The notes: generated from the letters alone by a model not told the origin. A DNA stretch of 8,592 nucleotides from Candidatus Acidiferrum typicum (GCA_002478115.1 DLMH01000082.1:1-8592), one strand, 5' to 3'. Positions 1 through 7,093 are shown, counted from the stretch's first letter. Numbers and translations: made by a program.

Positions 1-123
1 CGCGAAGCGGTGCGCCAGCATACGGAGTCGCGGCAGTTCGGATTTCTGGGCGAGCCGCGGGTGAACGTCCTGGAATTGAATCTTACCTTGGATGAAATCT
101 CGCCGAAGCCAGTGAACCGCTGA
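1..123 (+). CDS. C-terminal end of an unrecognised protein (partial)
   Basis: Frame 1 is open from the window edge to a TGA at 121-123, giving 40 residues that end ...EISPKPVNR. Codon use is natural (many C/G third positions), so this is probably the real tail of a gene that begins outside the window. The visible piece has charged residues and an alternating hydrophobic stretch ([10 protein letters not shown]) that could be a beta strand. I recognise no family motif and assign no function. A transposase remnant starts about 55 bases downstream, so the gene lies at the edge of a mobile-element scar. Confidence 0.55.
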   Translation, partial: REAVRQHTESRQFGFLGEPRVNVLELNLTLDEISPKPVNR

Positions 124-178
124 GGTTTACTCACTAAACAAAGCCGTGGACTGCCTGATGATGTGATGACGGCCAGTC

Positions 179-536
179 TTGGCTGAAAACAACCAAGTCA
201 GCGATCCCTTACGGCTTCTCTCCGGCAGTGGCCTCCGGATACTGGACGCAATCCTCGCTGGCGAACGAGATCCCGTGACCTTAGCTCAGCTCTGTCATGG
301 TGGCGTAAAGAGCAGTGAGGACACGATCGCGAAATCGCTTGAGGGTGACTATCGCCCAGAGCACTTGTTCGCGCTCCGACAGTCACTGGCTGCGTTCCAC
401 TACTACCACTAGGGAAGCCTATAACGAGAGTGTCTTTCACCGCTGCGACGAAGAAGCTCTAAAACGCGCGCAATTTCGGCTCCGCAGACAAGCCGCTCAA
501 CTCGGGTTTCAGTTGATCCCCGTACAGAACGGATGA
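179..536 (+). pseudogene. Decayed IS110-family transposase (middle and C-terminal fragments)
   Basis: Two reading frames together resemble an IS110/IS116/IS902-type transposase. The first (179-412, opening at TTG and closed by TAG) gives 77 residues with the pattern SGLRILDAILAGERDP...SLEGDYRPEHLFALRQSL. This matches the linker that follows the DEDD catalytic domain in this family. The second, in another frame (about 411-536), ends in RLRRQAAQLGFQLIPV, which looks like the family C-terminus. The whole N-terminal DEDD domain and the Transposase_20 domain expected between the two pieces are missing, so internal deletion and frameshift have both occurred. A stop at 167-169 closes the first frame upstream. 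It cannot encode an active transposase. IS110 elements lack long terminal inverted repeats, so the ends cannot be drawn. Family assignment is from remembered motifs. Confidence 0.65.
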
Positions 537-603
537 TGTTCCTTGGGAATCGGCTTGTAGGAAGTGATCACTCCACTTGCCCGCTTTACCCTCGACACTC
601 ACT

Positions 604-631
604 TTCCAATCCGTTCTTCAATCCGTTGGAA
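604..631. repeat. Short direct repeat nested in an inverted repeat
   Basis: The nonamer CAATCCGTT occurs at 607-615 and again at 619-627, and the block is bounded by TTCCAA (604-609) and TTGGAA (626-631). It lies in the 133-base non-coding stretch between the transposase remnant and the integrase stop codon. It could be an arm-type site next to the attachment core, or chance. I see nothing else in 537-669. Confidence 0.25.
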
Positions 632-669
632 CTTCGCCTTACGCGTATTTGCAAGGGTTTGGGCGGTCC

Positions 670-2016
670 CTAGCAGTGATAGAAGTTGTTGAATGGATTG
701 AATAGATTAGCTTTGACACGGTAGAGGTCAGGAGTTCGAGTCTCCTCGTGCCTACCATTTCTTTCAAACAGTTCCACAGGTACCGTTTCTCTCGCATTGC
801 CGTTTGTGTCGTGACTTGTGTCGTAACCCGCCTGTCCGGCTGCCGAATTGCGCGCTTCAGCCTGCGAGGAATGTCGATTGGGATCGAGTCGAGAGAGCGC
901 GTCTAGCGCATTCTTCTTTGCCTCCAGTCGAACGTGGGAGTAGCGGGCAAGCATCCGGGGCGAAACGTGGCCAGCAATAGCCATGATTGTCTGGTCGCTT
1001 GCTTGGGACTCGGCCAGTTCAGTGATGGCATGATGGCGCAGGTCATGAAAGCGCAGTCCAGCAGTCGGACTCTTTAGTTCGCGGATGTCGGCCTTGCATT
1101 CTTCGTCTCGACATTCGTTAGCGGGAGCTTGAATCCTTCCGCACTTGGGGCACTCAATCGCACTTGTGAGGTGACGCCATGAGGTGCGCCAACTCTTCTG
1201 GGCCTTCGTGGGGTCAATGATTGAGTTCTCACAGGCTGAAAATACGAAATGACCTGATTCAAGCCCGCCGAAACCCTTGGCCCTCTCGCGCAGTTCGAGA
1301 ATGGCAGCAAAGGCAATGCTGTTCAGCGGAATTACACGCTCACCCGCCTCCGTCTTGCTCTTGCGGATCGTCAGCATTTTTCCCATCAGGTCAACGTCAC
1401 GCCAGCGCAGCGATTTCAACTCGCATCCTCTCATCGTTGTATTCAGTGCGAGCGTCATGGCCAGCCGTGCTGTTTGCCAATCGGGATTGCTTGCTGCCAA
1501 ACGCAGCAGCTTGAGCTTCTCATCAAGTGCCATTGCGCGGCCCACAGTACGGCGTTCCTTCAGCGGCTTCACGTCCCCACCGACCAAATGCCATCGTTTC
1601 GCCCGCTTGAGAATCCTGCGGATGACTCCCATTTCCATGTTGGTGATTGCGGGGCCAACTTTCTGCCCGACACGCCACTCCCTAAAAGCGAGCAGTCGCT
1701 CTGCGCTGATACGGGCTAATAGCTCAGACTTAAAGAAAATGCATGGCTGGACGAGTAATTGGCGCTCCTTCTTGATGCTGGCTTCTGACAACTCCAGCTT
1801 CCGGCTTTCGATGTAACGCTCAGCAGCGTCCGCGAAACCAAGTTTGGCAAACTGGTGTCGCGCAGGTGCGAGTTTGCCTTGCTCAGCCTGGCTGATAAGT
1901 TTCTTTTGTTCCTTCTGAGCCTCTCGCCAGTCAGAAGTGTGCAGCGATTGTCGGTATCGCTGGCCATCAACGAAAAAATCGGTGTGCCAAGTCTTGCCGC
2001 GTTTGTAGAGCGCCAT
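670..2016 (-). CDS. Tyrosine recombinase / phage-type integrase with a zinc-ribbon insert
   Basis: Site-specific recombinase that would integrate and excise its element at the adjacent tRNA core. I chose the ATG at 2016-2014 (MALYKRGKTWH, 448 residues) because a GGGGAGG ribosome-binding site lies 10 bases upstream; a TTG at 2073 would add 19 residues. In numbering from that TTG, an N-terminal arm-binding-like segment (20-75) and a core-binding SAM-like domain (about 75-170) precede the catalytic domain. All catalytic residues are present: R215 (TTMRGCEL), K240, H343 and R346 (FHDLRHH), H369 (AGHVS) and Y378 (ARYSH). An insert at 308-326 (CPKC...C-x4-C) looks like a zinc ribbon. The last residues, from about 440, are the reverse complement of the tRNA core (RHEETRTPDLYRVK) plus 13 residues encoded beyond it, so the C-terminus depends on which DNA flanks the core. 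The enzyme looks intact. Confidence 0.93.
   Translation of the reverse strand: MALYKRGKTWHTDFFVDGQRYRQSLHTSDWREAQKEQKKLISQAEQGKLAPARHQFAKLGFADAAERYIESRKLELSEASIKKERQLLVQPCIFFKSELLARISAERLLAFREWRVGQKVGPAITNMEMGVIRRILKRAKRWHLVGGDVKPLKERRTVGRAMALDEKLKLLRLAASNPDWQTARLAMTLALNTTMRGCELKSLRWRDVDLMGKMLTIRKSKTEAGERVIPLNSIAFAAILELRERAKGFGGLESGHFVFSACENSIIDPTKAQKSWRTSWRHLTSAIECPKCGRIQAPANECRDEECKADIRELKSPTAGLRFHDLRHHAITELAESQASDQTIMAIAGHVSPRMLARYSHVRLEAKKNALDALSRLDPNRHSSQAEARNSAAGQAGYDTSHDTNGNARETVPVELFERNGRHEETRTPDLYRVKANLFNPFNNFYHC
713..757 (+). other. Attachment-site core: 3' half of tRNA-Val(GAC)
   Basis: The 45 bases read as a tRNA from anticodon loop to the encoded CCA: anticodon loop TTGACAC (713-719, anticodon GAC), 3' anticodon stem GGTAG (720-724), five-base variable region AGGTC, T arm AGGAG-TTCGAGT-CTCCT (730-746), acceptor strand CGTGCCT (747-753), discriminator A (754) and CCA (755-757). 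All spacings are canonical. The bases upstream (TAGCT at 708-712) cannot pair with GGTAG, and no D arm or 5' acceptor strand is present, so this is not a functional tRNA gene. Duplicated tRNA 3' halves are the usual attachment sites of tyrosine-recombinase islands, and the integrase gene runs straight through this one. A73 and the GAC anticodon fit tRNA-Val. Confidence 0.85.
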
Positions 2017-2020
2017 ACCT

Positions 2021-2209
2021 TCAAGACCTCCCCTTGGAGCTGAATCGTTGGATTTTCTTGTTAACCTCGTCAAAAATCATATCCACCGGAATGACAAGCT
2101 CACTTGCAAGATCCGACCTGGGCTCCGCATAGTCCCTGGTTTCCAGCGACACGCGCAAATCCCCGCCCTTCCTACGACTTCGGCCCAACCAGCGGCTGAT
2201 TACCAGCAC
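2021..2209 (-). CDS. Small hypothetical protein upstream of the integrase
   Basis: About 62 residues if it starts at the GTG at 2209-2207, which has an AGAGGGGAAGG purine run 7 bases upstream; the frame extends to a TTG at 2251. The protein is charged (RWLGRSRRKGG near the start, FDEVNKKIQRF near the end) with no membrane segment. I do not recognise a family. Its stop codon is only four bases before the integrase ATG, and the integrase ribosome-binding site lies inside its last codons. This is the layout of a translationally coupled pair, and excisionases or directionality factors often sit in this position. That role is inference from position only; no winged-helix or HTH motif is visible. 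It could also be a chance frame over the integrase leader. Confidence 0.4.
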   Translation of the reverse strand: MLVISRWLGRSRRKGGDLRVSLETRDYAEPRSDLASELVIPVDMIFDEVNKKIQRFSSKGRS

Positions 2210-2250
2210 GTGCGGACCTTCCCCTCTGGCAACTAAATGAGCTTTGGACA

Positions 2251-2535
2251 ATGGACAAACATCGAGCGATCCCTGTTAATGGGAACTCGTTCAATATCCG
2301 CTTTCCCTTCGCCGGTTGGGAGAGGTACCTGCGGCATTTCGAAAATGGAGTTGAAGTGCATTTCCCGCTGGTCGATGCCTACCAGCATCCGGTGGGCCTC
2401 GAACCAGAAATCACCGTGGACGTATTTTTTGGCGAATACATGGGAGCATTCGAGATTTCTATGGACCGACTTAAGGAAATAAACCGCTTCGTCAGATACG
2501 ATGTACTTCCAGCATTCACGGGCTTCTTCGCGTAG
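2251..2535 (+). CDS. Hypothetical protein, 94 residues
   Basis: ATG at 2251 to TAG at 2533-2535. The protein is rich in aromatic residues and acidic in its second half (FPFAGWERYLRHF, EPEITVDVFFGEYMGAF, RFVRYDVLPAFTGFF). It has no signal peptide or membrane helix, and its alternating hydrophobic segments suggest a small alpha/beta fold. Third positions favour C and G as in the integrase, which supports coding. The ribosome-binding site is weak. The first codon overlaps, on the opposite strand, a possible TTG start of the small ORF upstream of the integrase, so one of those two starts is probably wrong. An opposite-strand frame covers the same region (2233-2544) but looks less protein-like. 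Function unknown; it may be cargo of the element. Confidence 0.55.
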   Translation: MDKHRAIPVNGNSFNIRFPFAGWERYLRHFENGVEVHFPLVDAYQHPVGLEPEITVDVFFGEYMGAFEISMDRLKEINRFVRYDVLPAFTGFFA

Positions 2536-2690
2536 GCGCAACAATTCCCGCGTTTATCGTTTGCAGCCGGAATCCCGTCATCCTTAGAAGAGTGGAAGCA
2601 CGACCGGGCGAACCCTCTGTGTACCGATCATCATGGACAGCAAGTTCAGCTTGGGGTGTGTGTGGTCGACGGTCCACGGAGGGTAAATTC

Positions 2691-2705
2691 ATGAGCGAGA
2701 GGTAG
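2691..2705 (+). other. Four-codon minicistron with a strong ribosome-binding site
   Basis: GGAGGG at 2678-2683 sits seven bases before ATG AGC GAG AGG TAG (Met-Ser-Glu-Arg-stop), 22 bases upstream of the GTG of the next gene. The Shine-Dalgarno match is better than that of the gene itself. It could act as a translated leader that loads ribosomes, be the broken start of a longer ancestral frame, or be chance. The rest of 2536-2727 shows no gene. Confidence 0.25.
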
Positions 2706-2727
2706 AATTCTCTAAATCGGGGGAACC

Positions 2728-3396
2728 GTGGATACTCTCTTGATCGGTACCATTCATCCTTATCAGTTTGACAACCCGCCAGAAGCAGGGGCTCTCGGAA
2801 TTTGTCCAACAAATAAATGGGGTGAAGCTCAAAAGCTTTTGCATCATCTATGGGTTCGTAAGTTGCTTAAGGATTTCAAACCTGACATAGTTTTCGACGA
2901 AAGTCACTGTGCCCTCGTCGGGCTAGGTCTGGAACATCAGGGCTTTGAATTCCTTAGATCAACAAACTATGTCCCCTTTGACATTCCGTGGGTATACATG
3001 GATGTGCCTGTTAATCCTAGGACAGTGGAGAAGTTGAGGAACGCTCTCTTCGCAGAGGACATGGGCTATCAGTTTCTGATGCGAGAGCAGTATTGGCTTC
3101 AGACAATTAGCTGGATTGCAGATGCTATGGGTGCTCAGCGCATCGCTGTTATTTGTGGTTCTCTTCATGTACAGCGGGGATGGCTAGAGCAACAGCTGTC
3201 GGCATTCGGAACCGTAGAGACGCATAACGTCCTTGATCAGCACTGGTGCAACGATAAATGGCAGAAAAACCCCCATGATCAATCAATTGTCGATGGCTGG
3301 GTGGAAGAGCACGCTAAGAAGAACGTTAGGCTGGGAAAGACGTGCATGTATTGCGAAGCGATCAAACGCACCAGCTACGGAACTACTATGCCGTAA
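2728..3396 (+). CDS. TraB/GumN/TIKI-like protein (remote similarity)
   Basis: A 222-residue protein starting at GTG (GGGGG run four bases upstream). An in-frame TAA at 2713-2715 rules out an earlier start, and the next Met is residue 91. The TraB/PrgY/GumN/TIKI superfamily, putative metal-dependent peptidases, is marked by two GxxH motifs, an acidic residue after the first, and an Arg-rich helix before the second. Here I see GTIH at 7-10, DESH at 57-60, MREQYW around 118-123, and GSLH at 144-147 followed by VQRGWLEQQL, in the expected order. There is no signal peptide or membrane helix, so it is probably cytoplasmic. The tail carries CMYC (206-209), possibly half of a metal site. Codon use is more A/T-rich than in the kinase downstream, consistent with acquired DNA. 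The superfamily call rests on motif order and needs a profile search. Confidence 0.5.
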   Translation: MDTLLIGTIHPYQFDNPPEAGALGICPTNKWGEAQKLLHHLWVRKLLKDFKPDIVFDESHCALVGLGLEHQGFEFLRSTNYVPFDIPWVYMDVPVNPRTVEKLRNALFAEDMGYQFLMREQYWLQTISWIADAMGAQRIAVICGSLHVQRGWLEQQLSAFGTVETHNVLDQHWCNDKWQKNPHDQSIVDGWVEEHAKKNVRLGKTCMYCEAIKRTSYGTTMP

Positions 3397-3802
3397 AAGA
3401 AAGCCCAAGAAACCGATGCTAAAACGGACGGTCAAACCGCCAAAACCCTTAACTTCGACCACATAGACCTGTCGAGAACGAATCCCCACTCCAATTTCAA
3501 ATTTCCAAAATTTTTTCACGCGCGGGTCCCATCCCATCCTAAATTAGATGGCCACCCGGCTTGACGATAGCTTAAAGTCGGGCGAGCGAATTTGAGCGAG
3601 GGTTTCGGTGCGAGGGGATGACCCCGTTTTACGGGAGGAGAGGAACGGGCTGGGCTCCCAGCGTCCTGGGCGAAGGCGATTCGACCAAGTGGCACCGCTT
3701 CCCACGGTGCTCCTGAAAAGCAGAGTGTTGCTGATTGGCCTGGGCAACGAGTCATATCGCGGCCAACAATCCTTTCGAGGCGCTGCAACTCCACGGCTTT
3801 CA
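3397..3802. other. Long non-coding stretch rich in short hairpins
   Basis: No convincing gene on either strand. An A/T-rich run (about 3495-3518) is followed by inverted repeats: CCCGGCTT/AAGTCGGG (3555-3562 with 3575-3582, one G-U pair), CCCGT/ACGGG (3623-3627 with 3631-3635), CCCAG/CTGGG (3657-3661 with 3666-3670) and GCACCG/CGGTGC (3692-3697 with 3705-3710). None is followed by a T run, so they are not classic terminators. The stretch may hold an untranslated RNA, a decayed repeat element, or the termination region of the upstream gene. Confidence 0.4.
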
Positions 3803-3831
3803 TTGACTTGGCTGTTTCACAGACTTAAGAT
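3803..3831 (+). promoter_or_regulatory. Sigma-70-like promoter of the kinase gene
   Basis: TTGACT (3803-3808) and TAAGAT (3826-3831) are separated by 17 bases, matching 5/6 and 4/6 of the consensus. Transcription would begin around 3838, only a few bases before the GTG at 3841. The -10 box overlaps an in-frame TAA (3826-3828), so the kinase start cannot lie further upstream. Confidence 0.5.
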
Positions 3832-3840
3832 TCTGCTCCA

Positions 3841-6336
3841 GTGATCGGCCAAACCATCTCGCACTACCGGATCGTCGAGAAGCTCGGCGGAGGAGGGATG
3901 GGTGTGGTCTACAAGGCTGAGGACACCGAACTTGGGCGCTTCGTCGCGCTGAAGTTCCTGCCAGAGGATGTTGCTCATGACCCGCAGGCGCTTGAACGCT
4001 TTCGCCGCGAGGCACGTGCTGCGTCCGCACTGAACCATCCCAATATCTGCACGATCTATGAAATCGGCAAACACGATGGTCGTTCTTTCATCGCCATGGA
4101 GTTTCTGGATGGGCTGACGCTGAAGCATCGCATCGCAGGGCGACCGATGGAGACGGAGTTGATTCTGTCTCTCGCCATCGAGATTGCGGATGCACTGGAT
4201 GCTGCTCACTCCGAGGGGATTGTCCACCGCGACATGAAGCCCGCAAACATCTTCGTAACCAAGCGCGGGCACGCCAAGATTCTCGACTTTGGCTTGGCGA
4301 AGGTTGCCCTTCCCGCCAGTTCTGCCAGCCAGATAGCCGCACAGAATACTCAGACAGCTACAACTCTCGCCGAAGAACATCTCACCAGTCCGGGAATGAC
4401 ACTGGGGACGGTCGCCTATATGTCACCAGAGCAAGTCCGTGCCAAGGAGTTGGACGCCCGAACGGATTTGTTCTCCTTTGGCGCAGTGCTGTACGAGATA
4501 GCTACAGGCACGTTGCCCTTCCGTGGGGAAAGCTCAGGAGTCATCTTCAAAGCCATTCTGGACGCGGCTCCTACGCCCGCCGTCCGGCTCAATCCAGACC
4601 TCTCCGCCGAACTGGAAAGGATCATCAACAAGTGTCTAGAGAAAGATCGAAACCTTCGATACCAGCACGCTTCGGAGATGCGAGCCGACCTGCAACGGCT
4701 GAAGCGGGACACGGACACCCATAAATCGGCGGCTGTGACTGAGTCGGCACTCGGTTCTCGTAAAAGACTGCTCCAATGGGTCGCTGCTGCGGTGGCTGTT
4801 GGCGTTATCGCCGTAATCGTGATGGCCCTCTTCCTCTGGCAGTCTCGGCATTCCGCCGTCAGCCCGGTTGATTCTGTAAACCCAAGGGTGATCGCGGTGT
4901 TGCCGTTCCAGAATGCGGGCTCCGACAAGGAAACTGATTTTCTACGGCTTGCCTTGCCAGATGAAATTGCAAATACGCTGAGCTATGTGCCGTCGTTCTC
5001 GATCCGTCCATTTGCTGAAACGAGCAAATACAACGGGCCGAACTTGGACTTGCGGCAAGCTGGTCGGGAGATGGGGGCGACCTCCATTGTAACCGGACAC
5101 TACCACACGGAAGGTAACCAGCTGGAGGTCACGCTAGAAGCAGTGGATGTTGCTAATGACCGCAGTGTTTGGCGAGACACCATCAGTGTTGCGGCATCGG
5201 ACAGAATTGCGATGCGGGAGCAGATTACGTCGAGGGTACGACAGGGATTGGTTCCCATACTTGGAGGACTATCGGCCTCTGGAGAGGCGGAGACCCGTCC
5301 CAAGAACGAGGAGGCATACGACTTGTATTTGCGTAGCATTGCCGTTCCGCATGATCCCGCTCCTAACAGGGATGCGATTGCGCTGCTAGAGAAGGCCGTC
5401 GGGATTGATCAGGGCTACGCGCCGGTGTGGGAAGAGCTGGGACTCAGGTACTACTATGATTCGATTTACGGCTCGGGTGGCGAGGCCATGTTCCAGCGAT
5501 CGAATGCAGCCTATGAGCGCGCGCTTGCGCTGGATCCGAACCGCGTGGCGGCAGCGAGCCTTTTGATCACGAACCGCGTGGAACGGGGCGAACTGCGCCG
5601 GGCTTATGATGCAGCTAAGGATCTGGTGCGCCGTCGACCCCAGAGCGCCGAGGCACATTTCGCGCTCAGCTATGTGCTCCGCTATGCGGGTATGCTGGAC
5701 CAGTCAACGCAGGAGTGCGACTCGGCGCGGAAACTCGATCCGGGGAACTTCCATTTCCGTTCGTGCGCGTGGGCGTTTCTGGAAATGGGCAAGACGGGCC
5801 GGGCAATGGACTTTGTGCACCCAGATTCAGGATCGGAGTGGGCGGCGTGGGTGACTCCTTACGTTCACTTGGCGGAAGGAAACATTGCCGAGGCGCGAGA
5901 AGGAGCGAAGCACATCTCGAAGAATCCCTACTACCACCGCGAGCTAATGGTGGCATGCACCCAAGCACAGAGACCTTCTGACATGGACAAAATTGCCCGG
6001 GAGGCCGAATTGTCGGTCATGACGGAACTCGATCCGGAGGTGTGGTTTCACTTGGCGGAGCCGATGATGTATTGCGGGCAGAAGGATGCCGCCATACGCT
6101 TGCTGACAGCAGCCATTGAACAGAACTATTGTGCCTACGAGGCTTTGCAAACCGACCCGCTACTCGTGAAGCTCCGTGGAACTCCTGAGTTCAGCAAATT
6201 GCTATCGGCAGCGAAAGAGTGCCAGAACAAGGTTCTTGGCGCAGCGAGACCAGATTCCACAATGAAAGACGCCAACGCCGACCCCGACATTCCCATCCTC
6301 AAGGAAGCCAAAGCCGAGTACGCGAAGTTGCAATAG
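3841..6336 (+). CDS. Membrane-anchored Ser/Thr protein kinase with TolB-like and TPR regions
   Basis: 831-residue PknB-type kinase. The start is GTG; an in-frame TAA at 3826 excludes earlier starts and no Shine-Dalgarno is visible. The kinase domain (about 9-287) has the glycine loop [14 protein letters not shown] (15-28), ATP-binding VALK (K38), catalytic HRDMKPAN (D131; M replaces the common L), DFG (149-151) and a SPE motif (195-197) in place of APE. All catalytic residues are present and it is an RD kinase. One membrane helix (about 310-333) follows. The extracytoplasmic part begins with a TolB/FlgO-like domain (about 348-475: [18 protein letters not shown]), then TPR-type helices (about 490-800; e.g. 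[26 protein letters not shown]). The likely role is sensing outside the cytoplasm through TPR contacts and phosphorylating cytoplasmic targets. This architecture is common in Acidobacteria. It appears monocistronic. Confidence 0.95.
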   Translation: MIGQTISHYRIVEKLGGGGMGVVYKAEDTELGRFVALKFLPEDVAHDPQALERFRREARAASALNHPNICTIYEIGKHDGRSFIAMEFLDGLTLKHRIAGRPMETELILSLAIEIADALDAAHSEGIVHRDMKPANIFVTKRGHAKILDFGLAKVALPASSASQIAAQNTQTATTLAEEHLTSPGMTLGTVAYMSPEQVRAKELDARTDLFSFGAVLYEIATGTLPFRGESSGVIFKAILDAAPTPAVRLNPDLSAELERIINKCLEKDRNLRYQHASEMRADLQRLKRDTDTHKSAAVTESALGSRKRLLQWVAAAVAVGVIAVIVMALFLWQSRHSAVSPVDSVNPRVIAVLPFQNAGSDKETDFLRLALPDEIANTLSYVPSFSIRPFAETSKYNGPNLDLRQAGREMGATSIVTGHYHTEGNQLEVTLEAVDVANDRSVWRDTISVAASDRIAMREQITSRVRQGLVPILGGLSASGEAETRPKNEEAYDLYLRSIAVPHDPAPNRDAIALLEKAVGIDQGYAPVWEELGLRYYYDSIYGSGGEAMFQRSNAAYERALALDPNRVAAASLLITNRVERGELRRAYDAAKDLVRRRPQSAEAHFALSYVLRYAGMLDQSTQECDSARKLDPGNFHFRSCAWAFLEMGKTGRAMDFVHPDSGSEWAAWVTPYVHLAEGNIAEAREGAKHISKNPYYHRELMVACTQAQRPSDMDKIAREAELSVMTELDPEVWFHLAEPMMYCGQKDAAIRLLTAAIEQNYCAYEALQTDPLLVKLRGTPEFSKLLSAAKECQNKVLGAARPDSTMKDANADPDIPILKEAKAEYAKLQ

Positions 6337-6353
6337 CCTGAGAAAGTCCTGCC

Positions 6354-6404
6354 CTCGTGGATTTCTTTGTTTGCCGATAGTTTACGTAGGCGGTAGACCA
6401 CGAG
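6354..6404. repeat. Inverted repeat downstream of the kinase
   Basis: CTCGTGG (6354-6360) and CCACGAG (6398-6404) are perfect complements 37 bases apart. The loop is long and no T run follows, so it is a weak terminator candidate. Confidence 0.25.
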
Positions 6405-6407
6405 ACA

Positions 6408-6725
6408 GTGACTGGCCGAGTCTTTATCCACTTTCAGCCCGAACACATAATCATACTTGAGGGCGAGGTAGCAAAGCAGTTCAAGGACGTGCTCGGCGGC
6501 CTGAGGTCCGAGGCCAAAGCTTTAGCGGGCGTGGCTGCGCTGAGCGTCCCAAGCGTGCCACCATCGCCGCAGCCAATCGCTGCTCCTCCCAGTTCAGGGA
6601 GGTTGTATGCGAGCATGCGTATCGCAATAAAGAGCAAGACGCATGGGCGGAGCCTCACAGCTCCGCCCGATCTTCCTTGGTACAATCGCAAGCGTATTTT
6701 TAGGGGGCAACATGAACCCGGCTAA
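6408..6725 (+). CDS. Doubtful small ORF
   Basis: GTG-started frame of 105 codons. The first half (HFQPEHIIILEGEVAKQFKDVLGGLRSEAKALAG) reads like protein, with a plausible amphipathic helix. The middle is a Ser/Pro-rich low-complexity stretch, and the last third runs through a perfect GC-rich hairpin (6645-6668) and over the start of the next gene. No ribosome-binding site is evident and I recognise no family. It may be a short real gene, the remnant of a longer one, or chance. Otherwise 6337-6640 holds nothing I can name. Confidence 0.25.
   Translation: MTGRVFIHFQPEHIIILEGEVAKQFKDVLGGLRSEAKALAGVAALSVPSVPPSPQPIAAPPSSGRLYASMRIAIKSKTHGRSLTAPPDLPWYNRKRIFRGQHEPG
6645..6668. promoter_or_regulatory. 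Perfect 9-bp dyad at the -35 position of the operon promoter
   Basis: GGGCGGAGC (6645-6653) and GCTCCGCCC (6660-6668) flank a six-base loop CTCACA. Twelve bases further on lies TACAAT (6681-6686), a good -10 box with no recognisable -35 hexamer. The dyad is centred about 36 bases before the expected start of transcription, where LuxR-type activators often bind. It could be an operator for the LuxR-like protein of this operon or, as an RNA hairpin, a terminator for upstream transcription; the following bases are only moderately T-rich. Confidence 0.45.
6681..6686 (+). promoter_or_regulatory. -10 box of the DUF5317/LuxR operon
   Basis: TACAAT matches five of six consensus positions. Transcription from about 6693 would leave a leader of roughly 20 bases containing AGGGGG (6702-6707), four bases before the ATG at 6712. 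No matching -35 box is present, suggesting dependence on an activator. Confidence 0.4.
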
Positions 6726-7092
6726 AGCATGGCGATTTTTGCATCTAGGCGCGTTCATCCTCATCTTCATTCTGTTATGCACAGCCAAAACCGTTCCTTA
6801 TACGGCCTGGACACTGATCTGCCTTGGCGCAGTTTGCAATGTGCTGACAATGATCGCAAACCACGGGCAAATGCCGGTGAAAGGAAACTTTACGGACTTC
6901 ATGGATGATGGCAGGCATGTCGCCTTTTCTCCAGACACCAGACTGCGCTTTTTGTGTGATCGATACAGAATGATAGGGCGACGCTGGTCTCCTGTATTCA
7001 GTATTGGAGACGTGATCTTATTTCTTGGCTTAGTGATCGGACTCCTTGGCGAAATCCGTCATGTAATCCTTTCGCTAGTTGCATGCCTTTGA
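6712..7092 (+). CDS. DUF5317-like membrane protein, copy 1
   Basis: 126 residues from the ATG at 6712, chosen because AGGGGG lies just upstream; an ATG at 6643 would add 23 residues read from the promoter dyad. Three hydrophobic segments are visible (about 9-25, 32-49, 95-115). Between the second and third lies a conserved loop with NHGQMPVKGNF (50-60), PDTRLRFLCDRYR (74-86) and FSIGD (96-100). The N-x-G-x-MPV and SIGD motifs are the hallmarks I associate with DUF5317, a family of unknown function. A second copy lies at 7859-8221, sharing GNF, PDT, LCDR, RRW and SIGD. The stop is one base before the next ATG, so it is first in a tightly packed operon. No enzymatic residues are obvious; a membrane sensor or channel-like partner is possible but not shown. 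Confidence 0.8.
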   Translation: MNPAKAWRFLHLGAFILIFILLCTAKTVPYTAWTLICLGAVCNVLTMIANHGQMPVKGNFTDFMDDGRHVAFSPDTRLRFLCDRYRMIGRRWSPVFSIGDVILFLGLVIGLLGEIRHVILSLVACL

Positions 7093-7093
7093 C

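Noticed and set aside
670..757. Complete tRNA-Val gene
   Set aside because: The 5' acceptor strand, D arm and 5' anticodon stem are missing; only the 3' half fits.
1277..1816. 179-codon forward frame inside the integrase
   Set aside because: It is antisense to the integrase catalytic and core-binding region, is Ser/Arg-rich with no motif, and every integrase catalytic residue is intact on the other strand.
2233..2544. 103-codon reverse frame over the 94-aa gene
   Set aside because: Less protein-like composition than the forward frame and a poor start context. It remains the alternative if the forward gene proves false.
3233..3466. Forward frame overlapping the end of the TraB-like gene
   Set aside because: Lys/Pro/Thr-rich low-complexity translation caused by the out-of-frame 3' end and the following non-coding DNA.
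3817..4380. 187-codon reverse frame at the kinase start
   Set aside because: Antisense to the canonical kinase motifs and without recognisable features.
6354..6404. Rho-independent terminator of the kinase gene
   Set aside because: The stem is 7 bp with a 37-base loop and no T tract; kept only as an inverted repeat.
6643..6711. Upstream ATG for DUF5317 copy 1
   Set aside because: The extra 23 residues would be read from the perfect dyad and promoter, and the ATG at 6712 has its own ribosome-binding site.
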